A DNA stretch of 64,000 nucleotides from Flavobacterium sp. 11 (GTDB taxonomy: Bacteria > Bacteroidota > Bacteroidia > Flavobacteriales > Flavobacteriaceae). The stretch covers positions 124,001 to 188,000 of the forward strand of contig NZ_PEFE01000001.1 in the NCBI RefSeq assembly GCF_002754315.1. The letters are read 5' to 3'. The notes beneath the pieces were generated by a model that worked only from the letters and a program-made list of their open reading frames with translations, was not told the origin of the DNA and did not search any database. The position numbers and the translations under genes were made by a program. Shown here piece by piece: positions 19,906-29,063 of the stretch; within the stretch, counting starts at the first letter, position 1, and every line of letters begins with the position of its first letter.

Positions 19906-21001
19906 TACTAATAAGGTTTTCTTTTGTTGCCTCTAAATATTTTCTACCCCATTTTTGACATGGCTCTAAGTGATTCCCCTCAGCCCATTCATTCCAAGCA
20001 TTAATAAACAAAAAATTTTCTTTATTAACATTCCATGGGAAATTATTTACAATATGATTTAACCACTCCCCATAAATCCTTGGTGTTGAATTAGTAAAAA
20101 TAAACGAATTGCTTTTTCGCCTTGAACTGTTGTCCCACATAGGTATTAGACAAGGGCTAACATTACTTTTAAAAACATTCTTTTTTTGAATTTCAACAAA
20201 TTTATTATAATCAAAAACCCGATCTTCTTGAGTAATTACAACATTTTCTTTTAAATTAAACTGTTTGTAAATCTTAGTAATTATTTTTTGGCCTATTGTT
20301 CTTTTATTTGGTTGTTTTCCAGGGAAATGTGGCTGAAACTCTACTGCAAAATCAAATCCCATTTTAATAGGATCATCAACAATACCCCAACTTTGCATAT
20401 AACCTAAATGTACTTCACCAACACCTTCTTTTCTAGCAATATTTCTCCAAATTTCAATTGTCTTATTTATATCATTAAACAACTTAGGCCGATACACTAA
20501 AAAAACGGGCTTTCCTTCGTGTTTAATATAGCGTTCATCATTAAAATAATTTTTACACAAAAACTCGAAATGTATAACATCATCTTCAAAGCCATATTCT
20601 TGATGCAGTAATACTTCTTTATCTAGACCATCCCATGTTTTGGTCCAGTTTTCATTTGCCCAACACATCATAAAAGGCAGATCCTCCTGTGGATTCTTGA
20701 GTTTTCTATCTAAGGGTTCATGCAACATTCTTTTGCCATTAAACCAATAATGATAATAGCAAAAACCATAAATACCATATTCTTTAGCCATAGCTTCCTG
20801 AGCCAGTCGGGTTTCTTCAAGACGCAAATCGTAAAAACCCAAATCAGCAGGCAAATGGGGTTGGTAATGCCCTTCAAAACGGGGCTTGGCTTTAACGACA
20901 TTAGTCCATTCCGTAAAACCTTTCCCCCACCATTCATCATTTTCAGGAATAGGATGAAATTGTGGTAGATAAATGGCTATGGGTTTTATTTTGTTTGGCA
21001 T
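19895..21001 (-). CDS. WbsX-type (GH99-like domain) glycan biosynthesis protein
   Basis: 368 aa, a clear paralogue of the gene that follows it. The N-terminal IKPIAIYLPQFHPIPENDEW, the WWGKGFTEWTNVVKAKPRF and LPADLGFYDLRLEETRLAQE blocks, and the C-terminal NAWNEWAEGNHLEPCQKWG are in the same order. FMMCWANENWTKTWDGLD is the central block. No signal peptide, so a cytoplasmic role in repeat-unit assembly is more likely than extracellular hydrolysis. It is 1 bp from the GT4 gene upstream. Confidence 0.87.
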   Translation of the reverse strand: MPNKIKPIAIYLPQFHPIPENDEWWGKGFTEWTNVVKAKPRFEGHYQPHLPADLGFYDLRLEETRLAQEAMAKEYGIYGFCYYHYWFNGKRMLHEPLDRKLKNPQEDLPFMMCWANENWTKTWDGLDKEVLLHQEYGFEDDVIHFEFLCKNYFNDERYIKHEGKPVFLVYRPKLFNDINKTIEIWRNIARKEGVGEVHLGYMQSWGIVDDPIKMGFDFAVEFQPHFPGKQPNKRTIGQKIITKIYKQFNLKENVVITQEDRVFDYNKFVEIQKKNVFKSNVSPCLIPMWDNSSRRKSNSFIFTNSTPRIYGEWLNHIVNNFPWNVNKENFLFINAWNEWAEGNHLEPCQKWGRKYLEATKENLISNEK

Positions 21002-21002
21002 C

Positions 21003-22247
21003 TTAATTAATCGCTTTTTTATAAACTTGGACAGTCTCTTCTAGGTTTTTTTCCCAAGAAAAAAATTTAGATCGTTCAAGAGAATTGTTCACCATTTTAT
21101 TTTGCAATTCAGGATTATATAAAATTGAACACATTTGATCACTTAATAATTCTACATCAAAAGGATTAATACAAATTCCATAACCCTTAACAATTTCAGG
21201 TAATGATGCTTGATTTGAAGAAATTACAGGGGTTCCACATTGCATTGCTTCAATTATTGGCAAACCAAAACCTTCGTAAAGAGACATATAAACAAAACTC
21301 AAAGCATTTGAATAAAAAACTGATAATTCATCATCAGGAACATACTCTATAAAATGAATATGTTTAAATCCTTTGTATTTATCCATAATGCTTTTTTTTA
21401 TTTCGACATTATCAAATGTTCCTATTAAAACTAATCCTAAATCAGAATTTTTATTGTCATTTACTACTCTAATATAGGCCTCAATAATATGTTCCGTATT
21501 CTTATATTTTTGATTTCTATTTAAACACAATAAATATTTTTCAAAATTGAAGTTATATTTCTTAGATAGTACTAAAAATTTTGTTTCATCTAAATTCGGA
21601 AAAAAAACATTTTTATTAGCTCCCAAATAAACAGTTTCTATTTGACTTTCGTCTAAATCTTTCCTGTAATTTAATAATTCAGATTTAGTAAATTCAGATA
21701 CGCATATCACTTTTGTTTCTCTATCTATGGAATCATAAGCCGGTTTTAAAAGCTCAACAAAACTTGGAGGTGCCAAATCAGGTCTTGTAAAAGGCATTAA
21801 GTCATGAGAGGTAAAAACTCTTTTAACGTTTTTATACTTTTTTATCTCATCAGGTATCGCTTCAATTGGTGAATGATAAATATCCATTCTTTTCATCATA
21901 TTTTTATCAAAAATATTTGATTTTAAAAATTGCTTGCTACTCCAATTTTTAATTAAATTGGAATTAGTTTTTGAATTCAAATAATTAAGTATTTTGAAAG
22001 TTTCAGTCTGATTATTTGCTATTTTATTTTGAAGACTTGAATATTTATTTTCTTCGATAAATGACACTAAATTATTAATTATAGCTCTATCATATTTGTT
22101 TGAAGAGTAAAACAAATTCACTTCATTAGAGTTTTCAAGCCGGTTAGTAAGTTCATAAATTACTCTCAAACCTCCATGCATTATATTTTGTTTCAAATGA
22201 GTGCCAATCCACGTAGCGTCAAACAATACATTCATATCAAATATCAT
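21003..22247 (-). CDS. Glycosyltransferase family 4 protein
   Basis: Up to 414 aa. The ATG four codons in (MNVLFDATWIGTHLKQNIMH) is a likely alternative start. GGLRVIYELTNRL is the N-terminal GT4 loop. KVICVSEFTKSELLNYRKDL, YLLCLNRNQKYKNTEHIIEA and the E-x7-E segment LYEGFGLPIIEAMQCGTPVI with SSNQASLPEIV give a canonical C-terminal domain. Such enzymes are often mannosyl- or rhamnosyltransferases, but specificity cannot be read here. It precedes the two WbsX genes. Confidence 0.92.
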   Translation of the reverse strand: MIFDMNVLFDATWIGTHLKQNIMHGGLRVIYELTNRLENSNEVNLFYSSNKYDRAIINNLVSFIEENKYSSLQNKIANNQTETFKILNYLNSKTNSNLIKNWSSKQFLKSNIFDKNMMKRMDIYHSPIEAIPDEIKKYKNVKRVFTSHDLMPFTRPDLAPPSFVELLKPAYDSIDRETKVICVSEFTKSELLNYRKDLDESQIETVYLGANKNVFFPNLDETKFLVLSKKYNFNFEKYLLCLNRNQKYKNTEHIIEAYIRVVNDNKNSDLGLVLIGTFDNVEIKKSIMDKYKGFKHIHFIEYVPDDELSVFYSNALSFVYMSLYEGFGLPIIEAMQCGTPVISSNQASLPEIVKGYGICINPFDVELLSDQMCSILYNPELQNKMVNNSLERSKFFSWEKNLEETVQVYKKAIN

Positions 22248-22263
22248 AATTATAAAACTAATA

Positions 22264-23229
22264 CTAAAAACTTGATCCTCTTAATTTTGCTCTTTTCAAT
22301 TCTGCAATTTTCAAAATATCAATCTCTGATTCTGAGTGTATTGCAATTACATCATAATGCCAGTCATAATCATATATATCTCTTAAACACAATTTAATCA
22401 ACTCTTCACGATTTGAACAACCATCTTTTAATTCAAAATGACTAAACTCGCCATATTTATTAAACCATAAATATTTATTATATCCAAATTTGGTAAGAAT
22501 TTCAAAATGCTCGTGAAAATCATTTTTAGTTTTTTTTATCATAATTGGATGCCATTCGAAAATAACAAAAGGTTTATAATACTGTAATATTTTCCCACTC
22601 CCTTTTAAAATTTTACCATCATAGCCATCAACATCTATTTTTATAATATCAACTCTTCCTTTTAACTTATCAAACAAAAGTGTATCTAAACTTATTGCTT
22701 TAACTTTTTCTTCTCCAATAGAACTTGCTGTTCCTAAATGAGTTTTTACCAAACTACCGATTTTGTTATTGTCAGAACCACTTAACATGACATTAAACAA
22801 GTGACTTTCCGGAAAATATTTTTTATTTTCTTTTAAATAATTAAAAAACTCAAAATCACCTTCTACACAGTAAAATTTTTCAATTTTGCCAGGCAAATTC
22901 TTTATCAAAAATAAATTAGTATCACCAACAGCTGAACCAATATCAATTATAGTGAGTTCTCGGTTATATAACTCATAAACTGAATCGACAAGTTGCAATA
23001 ATGGATTGTTGTAATTTTCAAACAATCTTGCATAAAGAGCATATGAATTTCCATTATTAACTTTGACTTTATAACCATGAATGATCGTAGATACAGCACC
23101 AGAAAAATATTTAGAGGAATAATTCCAAAGTAGCAACCAACATTTTCCTAAAAAACCTTGCTTGTCTCTTAATTTATAAGTCTTTAATAAAAAATTATAA
23201 ATTATACTATAATAGATATTAATTTTCAT
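22264..23229 (-). CDS. FkbM-family methyltransferase
   Basis: 321 aa. TIIDIGSAVGDTNLFLIKNL is the S-adenosylmethionine motif, IEKFYCVEGDFEFFNYLKEN the second strand, and DIIKIDVDGYDGKILKGSG the FkbM signature; FVIFEWHPIMIKKT follows. It lies 7 bp after wzt. In ABC-exported polysaccharides a terminal methyl group can be the stop signal recognised by the Wzt C-terminal domain, and a methyltransferase directly beside wzt would fit that. This role is inference. Confidence 0.87.
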   Translation of the reverse strand: MKINIYYSIIYNFLLKTYKLRDKQGFLGKCWLLLWNYSSKYFSGAVSTIIHGYKVKVNNGNSYALYARLFENYNNPLLQLVDSVYELYNRELTIIDIGSAVGDTNLFLIKNLPGKIEKFYCVEGDFEFFNYLKENKKYFPESHLFNVMLSGSDNNKIGSLVKTHLGTASSIGEEKVKAISLDTLLFDKLKGRVDIIKIDVDGYDGKILKGSGKILQYYKPFVIFEWHPIMIKKTKNDFHEHFEILTKFGYNKYLWFNKYGEFSHFELKDGCSNREELIKLCLRDIYDYDWHYDVIAIHSESEIDILKIAELKRAKLRGSSF

Positions 23230-23236
23230 TTGGAAG

Positions 23237-24508
23237 TTATTCTAATTTTAAAAAATCCCATTTATAGTTTGGCACAACAAACCCTTCTCTGTCTAAATCT
23301 CTTTTTTTAACACCTAAATCCTCAATTTTAATTGATATTTTATCTTCTAAAATGTCAAAAAGCTTAATTCTTGAAACAAAACAAGCAATAACTAAATTAT
23401 AACTTCCAGGTACAAGAATATTTTTTGATATGTTAGCAATTAATTCATATTTACCTTTTTTAACAACCTCAAAATCATTATTATAATCGTGCAAAGAAGT
23501 TGTAAAAACAGCAATACCCTCAGTATTCACAACCTTAATTGAAACTGTAAAATTACTAATATTGCTGAGGGCATTCAAAAAAATATTTATTGTAAAATCT
23601 TCACCTGATGCAATTTGATTTGTAATTTGTGAATCAGAATTTGAAACATAAATTCTATCAAAAAACAAATCACTATCAGTTTTAATTTCTCTTTTCCATT
23701 CAGCACTTGAATCTGAATTTAGTAATAAATAATTAGAGATTATACAATTAATATTATTTATATCTTTTATTTTCCCGTTTTCAAGCAAAATCCCCCTTGT
23801 ACACAAGCTCTTCACCGCCGCCATATTATGACTCACAAACAAAACCGTTCTTCCTCCTTTTTGAGAAATATCCTGCATCTTACCAATCGCTTTTTTCTGA
23901 AACTCCGCATCGCCCACCGCTAAAACCTCATCTATAATTAAGATTTCCGGTTCTAAAAAAGCAGCTACTGCAAAAGCCAAACGTACGGTCATCCCGCTAC
24001 TGTAGCGTTTTACAGGAGTATCTATATAACGCTCGCAACCGGAGAATGCTATAATTTCATCTATTTTAGATGCAATTTCTTTTTTGGTCATGCCCAGAAT
24101 GGCACCATTCAAATATACATTTTCTCGACCGGTCATTTCCCCATTAAAACCAGTACCTACTTCTAATAAAGAAGCCACACGACCTCCAAACTTAATGTTT
24201 CCTGTAGTAGGTGCAGTAACGCGGGATAATATTTTTAATAAAGTAGATTTTCCTGCGCCGTTTTTACCAATAATCCCTAAAACTTCTCCACGTTCCACTT
24301 CAAAATTGATGTCTTGCAATGCCCAAACATAATCACTGGTTCCTTTAGTGCTTCGGTCATTAACATCTCCAATTTTTAAATACGGATTCTCCTTACCACG
24401 TATTTGATGCCACCATCGGTTCAAATCATGCGACAAAGTACCTGTACCCACTTGACCTAAGCGGTATTGCTTGGAAATATTCTCGGCTTTTAATATAATG
24501 TCTTTCAA
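23237..24508 (-). CDS. wzt: Polysaccharide ABC exporter, ATPase subunit with C-terminal cargo domain
   Basis: 423 aa. The ATPase domain (about 1-250) has Walker A VLGIIGKNGAGKSTLLKILS, signature YSSGMTVRLAFAVAAFLE, Walker B EILIIDEVLAVGD and a switch histidine in TVLFVSHNMAAVKSL. The extra ~165 residues at the C-terminus are predicted as a beta-sandwich (FTINIFLNALSNISNFTVSI, NLVIACFVSRIKLFDI). They correspond to the Wzt cargo domain that in known systems binds the capped end of the polymer. With Wzm it drives ATP-dependent export across the inner membrane. It lies 122 bp after wzm, with a microsatellite in the gap. Confidence 0.94.
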   Translation of the reverse strand: MKDIILKAENISKQYRLGQVGTGTLSHDLNRWWHQIRGKENPYLKIGDVNDRSTKGTSDYVWALQDINFEVERGEVLGIIGKNGAGKSTLLKILSRVTAPTTGNIKFGGRVASLLEVGTGFNGEMTGRENVYLNGAILGMTKKEIASKIDEIIAFSGCERYIDTPVKRYSSGMTVRLAFAVAAFLEPEILIIDEVLAVGDAEFQKKAIGKMQDISQKGGRTVLFVSHNMAAVKSLCTRGILLENGKIKDINNINCIISNYLLLNSDSSAEWKREIKTDSDLFFDRIYVSNSDSQITNQIASGEDFTINIFLNALSNISNFTVSIKVVNTEGIAVFTTSLHDYNNDFEVVKKGKYELIANISKNILVPGSYNLVIACFVSRIKLFDILEDKISIKIEDLGVKKRDLDREGFVVPNYKWDFLKLE

Positions 24509-24551
24509 TGGAGGTTTAATTAGTTAATCATCTAATTAATTGACAATTTTA

Positions 24552-24581
24552 AATAATAATAATAATAATAATAATAATAAT
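24552..24581. repeat. (AAT)10 trinucleotide microsatellite
   Basis: Ten perfect AAT units lie in the gap between wzm and wzt. A nine-unit tract of the same trinucleotide occurs at 32891-32917, directly after the TPR-AraC gene. Being non-coding, slippage here would alter spacing rather than reading frame. Confidence 0.95.
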
Positions 24582-24630
24582 TTTTAATATGCAATCTGAA
24601 CACTAAAAACTGAACACTGAACACTATTCT

Positions 24631-25500
24631 CTAAACAGTATCTATAAAACTCTTCTCCGTTCTGTTAAATATGAGCACTCCTACAAAAAACACCACTACG
24701 GTAACCAAAAACGTATAGCCCAATCCCCAAATAGAAATGTGTCCTACATTCAGCAACATATACCGCGCAGTTTCTATTATATAAGCCAACGGATTGTATT
24801 GCACTAACCAGCCATAAGATGGCAATTTTTCTGCAATCAAAGCCATAGGATACATAACCGCCGATAAAAACATCAACAATTGCACGCCAAAACCAATCAG
24901 ATTACTGAAATCTCTGTATTTTGTAACCAAAGATGAAATGAACATCCCCAATCCCAATCCCAAAACACCCATCAGTACAATTAGAAAAGGGAAGAATACC
25001 ACCGAACCATTCAGTCCAACAGTAGCGCCTTTTAGGTAATAGAAAATATAAAAGGCAATAAATATTAAAAATTGAATTCCAAATTTAATCAAATTAGAAA
25101 CCACTATAGAGAGCGGTACAATTATCCTTGGAAAATACACTTTCCCAAAAATACCAGCATTGGCGCCAAAGGTATTTGAGGTCCCTGTTAGACAAGCCGT
25201 AAAATAATTCCAAACCGTGATTCCAGCTAAATTGAACAAAAATGGAGGTACCGTTCCAGTATCAATTCCTGCTAAATTATTAAAAACGATTGTAAAGGTT
25301 GCAGAAGTAAACAAAGGCTGAATCAAGTACCACAGTGGTCCTAAAACGGTTTGTTTATATACCGTAACAACATCCCTCTTCACGAAAAGCATCAGCAAAT
25401 CTCTGTATTGCCATACTTCATTGAGATTAAGGGAGAAGAATTTATTTTTAGGCGTTATTTCAAACAGCCACGTGGTATTGGTTTGTTCGGGTTGGTTCAT
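24631..25500 (-). CDS. wzm: Polysaccharide ABC exporter, permease subunit
   Basis: 289 aa, ABC-2 type permease. An amphipathic N-terminal part (LNEVWQYRDLLMLFVKRDVV) is followed by about six transmembrane helices, with KQTVLGPLWYLIQPLFTSAT typical of Wzm/KpsM-like exporters. YNPLAYIIETARYMLLNVG is the conserved stretch before the last helices. It forms the inner-membrane channel for the lipid-linked polymer with Wzt. It is the first gene of the minus-strand polysaccharide series, so the operon promoter should lie just upstream. Confidence 0.94.
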   Translation of the reverse strand: MNQPEQTNTTWLFEITPKNKFFSLNLNEVWQYRDLLMLFVKRDVVTVYKQTVLGPLWYLIQPLFTSATFTIVFNNLAGIDTGTVPPFLFNLAGITVWNYFTACLTGTSNTFGANAGIFGKVYFPRIIVPLSIVVSNLIKFGIQFLIFIAFYIFYYLKGATVGLNGSVVFFPFLIVLMGVLGLGLGMFISSLVTKYRDFSNLIGFGVQLLMFLSAVMYPMALIAEKLPSYGWLVQYNPLAYIIETARYMLLNVGHISIWGLGYTFLVTVVVFFVGVLIFNRTEKSFIDTV

Positions 25501-25612
25501 TGGTTTATGCTAAAATCCTATCGTTAATTGCATTATTTCTAGAGCGTCATCTCGATCACAATTCAGAGACGAAAGAGATTTTACTTTACTAACTAAACGG
25601 TATCATTACGAG

Positions 25613-25621
25613 GCAAATATA
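25613..25621 (-). promoter_or_regulatory. Candidate -7 box for the polysaccharide operon
   Basis: On the minus strand this reads TATATTTGC, an exact match to the Bacteroidetes -7 consensus TAnnTTTGY, about 110 bp upstream of wzm. No convincing TTG -33 element is seen at the usual distance, so the call rests on one box. Confidence 0.35.
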
Positions 25622-26102
25622 AATAATTTGTATTTGATATTTCCTTAAAAATGGGTCGTATTTATTTTGAGGTATTATGTTATTTTTCAATTAATGAAAA
25701 GAATGATAACCACTAAAAAACACAACTCCCGGACACGCTTCGCGGCTCTAACTAACAGTAAGGTGGTGAAGCCTATTTGCTAATAAAAGTAGTTTTCAGC
25801 GAATATACTATTCCTTTATAAATAACCGCAGCAATTCACAACAATCTTCATGATTTCGATAATCAAATAGCAGTTGAAAATTATAAGTTAAAATACAATT
25901 TTGAAAACAATTCACAACTAAGCTACTAGATAAATCATCCCATACAAATAATCAAATGGATTTTTTACTTGATACAACCTTTTTCCAAACTTAAAAGTAA
26001 ATTTCGTTCAGTTAATACTTAATAATTAAGGACCAAAACATAAATAGCATTGCAAGTAATTGTAATGCTTTTTGCTTTAAAAATAGATCCAAATGAGGTG
26101 TG
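25622..26102. other. Intergenic stretch without a recognisable gene
   Basis: Between the divergent wzm operon and the AraC-type gene no frame with coding character is seen. The segment is AT-rich with one GC-richer patch (CCGGACACGCTTCGCGGCTC, about 25730-25750) of unknown origin. It ends at the regulatory motif at 26103. Confidence 0.5.
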
Positions 26103-26116
26103 TAATTCCCGAATTG
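26103..26116 (+). promoter_or_regulatory. CAATTCssGAATTG-type near-palindrome (site A)
   Basis: TAATTCCCGAATTG, followed by CACAC, lies 92 bp before the AraC-type start. The same 14-bp motif recurs in pairs at 29064-29096 and 31014-31049, upstream of the RteC-domain gene and the TPR-AraC gene. It is a candidate operator of a regulator common to these genes. Confidence 0.55.
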
Positions 26117-26208
26117 CACACTATACTTCTTGATTCAGAGAATTCTATTATATAATTTTGTCACTACTTCCCCACTCCATTCCGACAAATCTTCACTAAT
26201 ACAACACA

Positions 26209-27114
26209 ATGGATAAGCAACAAAATCAACAGCGCATAAAGATGATTTACCAAATGCTTTTTGAAATGGCAACCGGCAACTTCTCTTTTAGAATTAACCT
26301 AACAGATCAAAACGACGAACTCGAGAAACTGTCTGAAATACTTAACAATTTTGCAGGACAATTGCATGATATTATACTCCAGTCAGGTCACATTAACCCG
26401 CATTACAGTTATCAAAACTTGGTGCAAACAACATTTATCTTAGACGATAAGTTTATTATCAACAATTTTAATGCTCACGTACCAGAAGCACTTTACTATG
26501 AATCTAAAGAATTATTTCAAGTAGACTTTGGAAAATTTATTGCGCCACAGTCTTTCAGTATTTGGAATGAAAAAAAGCAGGAAGCTTTACTTGATGATAA
26601 TTACCATAGCACCGTTCCCCTTATTTTTATTACGGGAAATAATAAATTACTTCCAACTTTTTGCACCATTTCACGATTGCGCTACAGTGACAAAATAATA
26701 GTAAACTCTATTACTACCATCTTGCAAGAATTGTTGTCTGACACGAAGTATGAAATAAAAACAAATCCAGAAAAACAATTAGAAGCTGTGATTATCCAAA
26801 ATCTTTATGATTACATTTTAAATCACTTGGAAGAACCTCTCCCAACCCTTAAAGAATTAGCGGTACAGTTTGATAGTAATGAATACAAATTAAAATTTGG
26901 ATTCCGCGAATTTTTCAAAACCAGTATCTATAATTTTTATCATGAAGAAAGATTAAAAAGGTCACATTTGATGATCCAGCAAACAAAGATTCCACTCAAA
27001 GGAATTGCCATTATGAATGGTTTTAACACATACCTCAACTTTTATAAAGCTTTTAAAAAAAGATTTAAATATGCACCGAGTGATGTCGAGCGGGGCCAGA
27101 ATAAAGCCGTTTAA
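26209..27114 (+). CDS. AraC-family transcriptional regulator with PAS-like N-terminus
   Basis: 301 aa. The C-terminal ~100 residues (PLPTLKELAVQFDSNEYKLK, FGFREFFKTSIYNFYHEERL, LKGIAIMNGFNTYLNFYKAF) form the AraC double helix-turn-helix. The N-terminus has a HAMP-like helix (MATGNFSFRINLTDQNDELE) and then a PAS-like segment (TTFILDDKFIINNFNAHVPE). It is probably a cytoplasmic sensor-regulator. The gene lies 101 bp upstream of a DoxX/MauE-like membrane protein gene, a pairing I recall as common in Bacteroidetes. Signal and targets unknown; the near-palindrome upstream may be its own or a shared operator. Confidence 0.85.
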   Translation: MDKQQNQQRIKMIYQMLFEMATGNFSFRINLTDQNDELEKLSEILNNFAGQLHDIILQSGHINPHYSYQNLVQTTFILDDKFIINNFNAHVPEALYYESKELFQVDFGKFIAPQSFSIWNEKKQEALLDDNYHSTVPLIFITGNNKLLPTFCTISRLRYSDKIIVNSITTILQELLSDTKYEIKTNPEKQLEAVIIQNLYDYILNHLEEPLPTLKELAVQFDSNEYKLKFGFREFFKTSIYNFYHEERLKRSHLMIQQTKIPLKGIAIMNGFNTYLNFYKAFKKRFKYAPSDVERGQNKAV

Positions 27115-27215
27115 AAATTAAACAGCTTCACAGCTGTTTTGGATAACGAAAGTTCTGATTTGCATAACATTACAAATTTAAATGATAGAATTTTACAAGA
27201 CCAAAAAAGCAAATT

Positions 27216-28055
27216 ATGAAAACTTCTGAAAAAATTAAAAGTGTAATAGTGAATTTCATAAGTTGGCTCTTTATTTTGCTATTTACTTATGCAGCGACCA
27301 ACAAAGTACTTGATTTCCAAAATTTCAAACAGCAGCTTGGACAATCACCGCTCTTGAGTTCTTTTGCGGAACAAGTAGCATGGGCGGTTCCATCAGCTGA
27401 ATTTTTAATTGTCATCTTATTAGTTTTACCGAAGTTTAGATATGCAGCCTTAGTATCGTCTTTCGTATTAATGCTGATGTTTACGGTTTACATCTATATT
27501 ATTTTAAATCACAGCGTATTTGTTCCCTGTTCCTGCGGAGGTATTTTAGAGAAAATGGATTGGCACGAGCATTTAATTTTCAACATAGGATTTGTTTTCT
27601 TGGCACTGATTGGAATAGGGTTGCAACCAACACAGTATATTACTACAAAAAAGAAATTAATTGTGGTGTCCAGTTCTGCAGTAACGGGTATTATTATCGT
27701 AATTGCTTTATTTTTAATCTCGGAAAATATCCATAGCTATCACAACAAATTTGTGCGGCGTTTATCGAGTGCCCCTGCAACCAAAATCAAGGACTATAAC
27801 CTCAAATTAAGGTCGTATTATTTCGCAGGTGCAGATGATGGTCATGTTTACTTGGGAAACACAACCTCGCAATTATTAATGACCGTGGTAGATACAGCGT
27901 TGAATAAAACAACGACACACAATATCACTCTTGATAAAATCGACCTGCCATTTCGTTCACTGACAATTAGAGTAAGTGGACCCTATTTTTATATTTATGA
28001 TGGAATGGTTCCTTGCTATTACAAGGTAAAATTGTATCGGGCATCTTTTGTCTAG
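27216..28055 (+). CDS. MauE/DoxX-like redox-associated membrane protein, possibly C-terminally truncated
   Basis: 279 aa. Four or five transmembrane segments occupy about residues 12-175 (SWLFILLFTYAATNKVLDFQ at the first). The motif VFVPCSCGGILEKMDWHEH carries the paired cysteines of the MauE/DoxX redox group. After the last helix comes a soluble segment with HVYLGNTTSQLLMTVVDTAL and YFYIYDGMVPCYYK, then the stop. From memory, relatives continue for roughly 200 more residues from this point, so the protein may be truncated. A second frame (about 27990-28177) with a hydrophobic segment continues past the stop. Function unknown; a role in thiol or quinone redox is inferred from the family only. 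Confidence 0.75.
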   Translation: MKTSEKIKSVIVNFISWLFILLFTYAATNKVLDFQNFKQQLGQSPLLSSFAEQVAWAVPSAEFLIVILLVLPKFRYAALVSSFVLMLMFTVYIYIILNHSVFVPCSCGGILEKMDWHEHLIFNIGFVFLALIGIGLQPTQYITTKKKLIVVSSSAVTGIIIVIALFLISENIHSYHNKFVRRLSSAPATKIKDYNLKLRSYYFAGADDGHVYLGNTTSQLLMTVVDTALNKTTTHNITLDKIDLPFRSLTIRVSGPYFYIYDGMVPCYYKVKLYRASFV

Positions 28056-28522
28056 TTTTACAAATCACAATTATAGGTTGGATTCCTGCTTGTATATGGG
28101 CTTTTAGTTCCTTAAACAGAATGTATGCCGATAGAAGAACAGCTACGATTATCACGGAAATGAGAAAAGCGAATTAAGTCTTTGCTCCCAGTTGTCCAGA
28201 TATGCTTTTGACAACTCCCTCCGCTAGTAACAAATAGTATAACACCAGTATATCATTAGGAGAATTACTATATTCCATTTGACATTTTTTTTATAGCCAA
28301 AAGAAGTAGCATTTTTTTTATTGTCAAATATTCCACTATTGTACTTATTTACAATAATATATTTTCCTAAGATCTTATAAATCATATCGCATATCGCGAT
28401 ATAAAATACATCAATCAATTATATACCCGATCAGGTATAAATAACCCGCTGGTCGAAGTGTTCATTACCTTGAATTAGCACGAAGCTCTGCAAATGTCTT
28501 TGACTTCGCAGTATTATAAAAC
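28056..28522. other. Gap after the MauE-like gene, with a short open tail
   Basis: A +2-shifted frame overlapping the MauE-like stop runs to TAA at 28175-28177 and encodes a hydrophobic stretch (ITIIGWIPACIWAFSSLN) followed by charged residues. It lacks a good start and is probably residue of the degraded 3' end. The rest of the stretch is AT-rich and shows nothing recognisable. Confidence 0.4.
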
Positions 28523-28549
28523 AAAAGCCAACTGTAAAGGTTGGCTTTT
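28523..28549 (-). terminator. Rho-independent terminator (bidirectional)
   Basis: AAAAGCCAAC, a 7-nt loop, then GTTGGCTTTT form a perfect 10-bp stem with A and T tracts on either side. On the minus strand it lies 6 bp after the stop codon of the 47-aa gene, and it can also end transcripts coming from the MauE-like gene. Confidence 0.85.
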
Positions 28550-28554
28550 TTAAA

Positions 28555-28698
28555 CTAATTCTTCTTGTCGTGATCGTGAGGTTTTAAAGTTGGATGTTTC
28601 GGCTGATTTTCAGGAGTAACTCGTTGTCTTCTGTCTTCTTTTCCTTCTTCAGTCTTTCTTTTTGGGCCCGGTTTAATGTCTGCTTTAATTGTTTCCAT
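28555..28698 (-). CDS. Small basic hydrophilic protein (47 aa)
   Basis: It begins METIKADIKPGPKRKTEEG and ends HPTLKPHDHDKKN. It is rich in lysine, arginine, proline and histidine, has no membrane segment or signal peptide, and is probably disordered. The start is an ATG at 28696-28698. A strong terminator follows the stop codon at once, which is the main evidence that this short frame is a real transcription unit. I do not recognise a function; a nucleic-acid-binding role would be a guess from charge. Confidence 0.6.
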   Translation of the reverse strand: METIKADIKPGPKRKTEEGKEDRRQRVTPENQPKHPTLKPHDHDKKN

Positions 28699-29063
28699 TG
28701 TGTTTTTAATTAGGTTAATAAATTAGTAAGTATTACAAAAAAATACTATTTCATGTCTATAGGCTGATAACCCTCGACATTTTTCTGTATAATGGTGCTT
28801 TTTTGCTACTCTTAGCCAGCCCACGCTGCCGCACGAATCCTTTCGTGTGGTTCTTTATAAACACAATTCTCGATCAATTACATCGAGTCTCTCTTTATTG
28901 CAGAGATACACCAGCTCTCCGAGGTCTAATGTCTTCGAACAACTATCTATTATCCGAAATACCGCAAATAAAAAAATATGCAGTGATTATTTCAATTTAT
29001 CACCGCATTTTTGCGGTAAGTACAAACCTGGTTTACCGCATTAGTATCAAAAAACAAAGTATG
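28699..29063. other. Intergenic stretch with a hairpin
   Basis: No credible gene. At 28829-28850 CCGCACGAA-tcct-TTCGTGTGG forms a 9-bp stem with one G-U pair, followed by TTCTTT. It may be a terminator or a remnant of a structured element. The local composition is richer in GC than the surroundings. Confidence 0.4.

Noticed and set aside
28224..28418. 64-codon minus-strand frame
   Set aside because: The composition is that of AT-rich non-coding DNA (Ile/Tyr/Lys/Asn), with no start context and no neighbour support.
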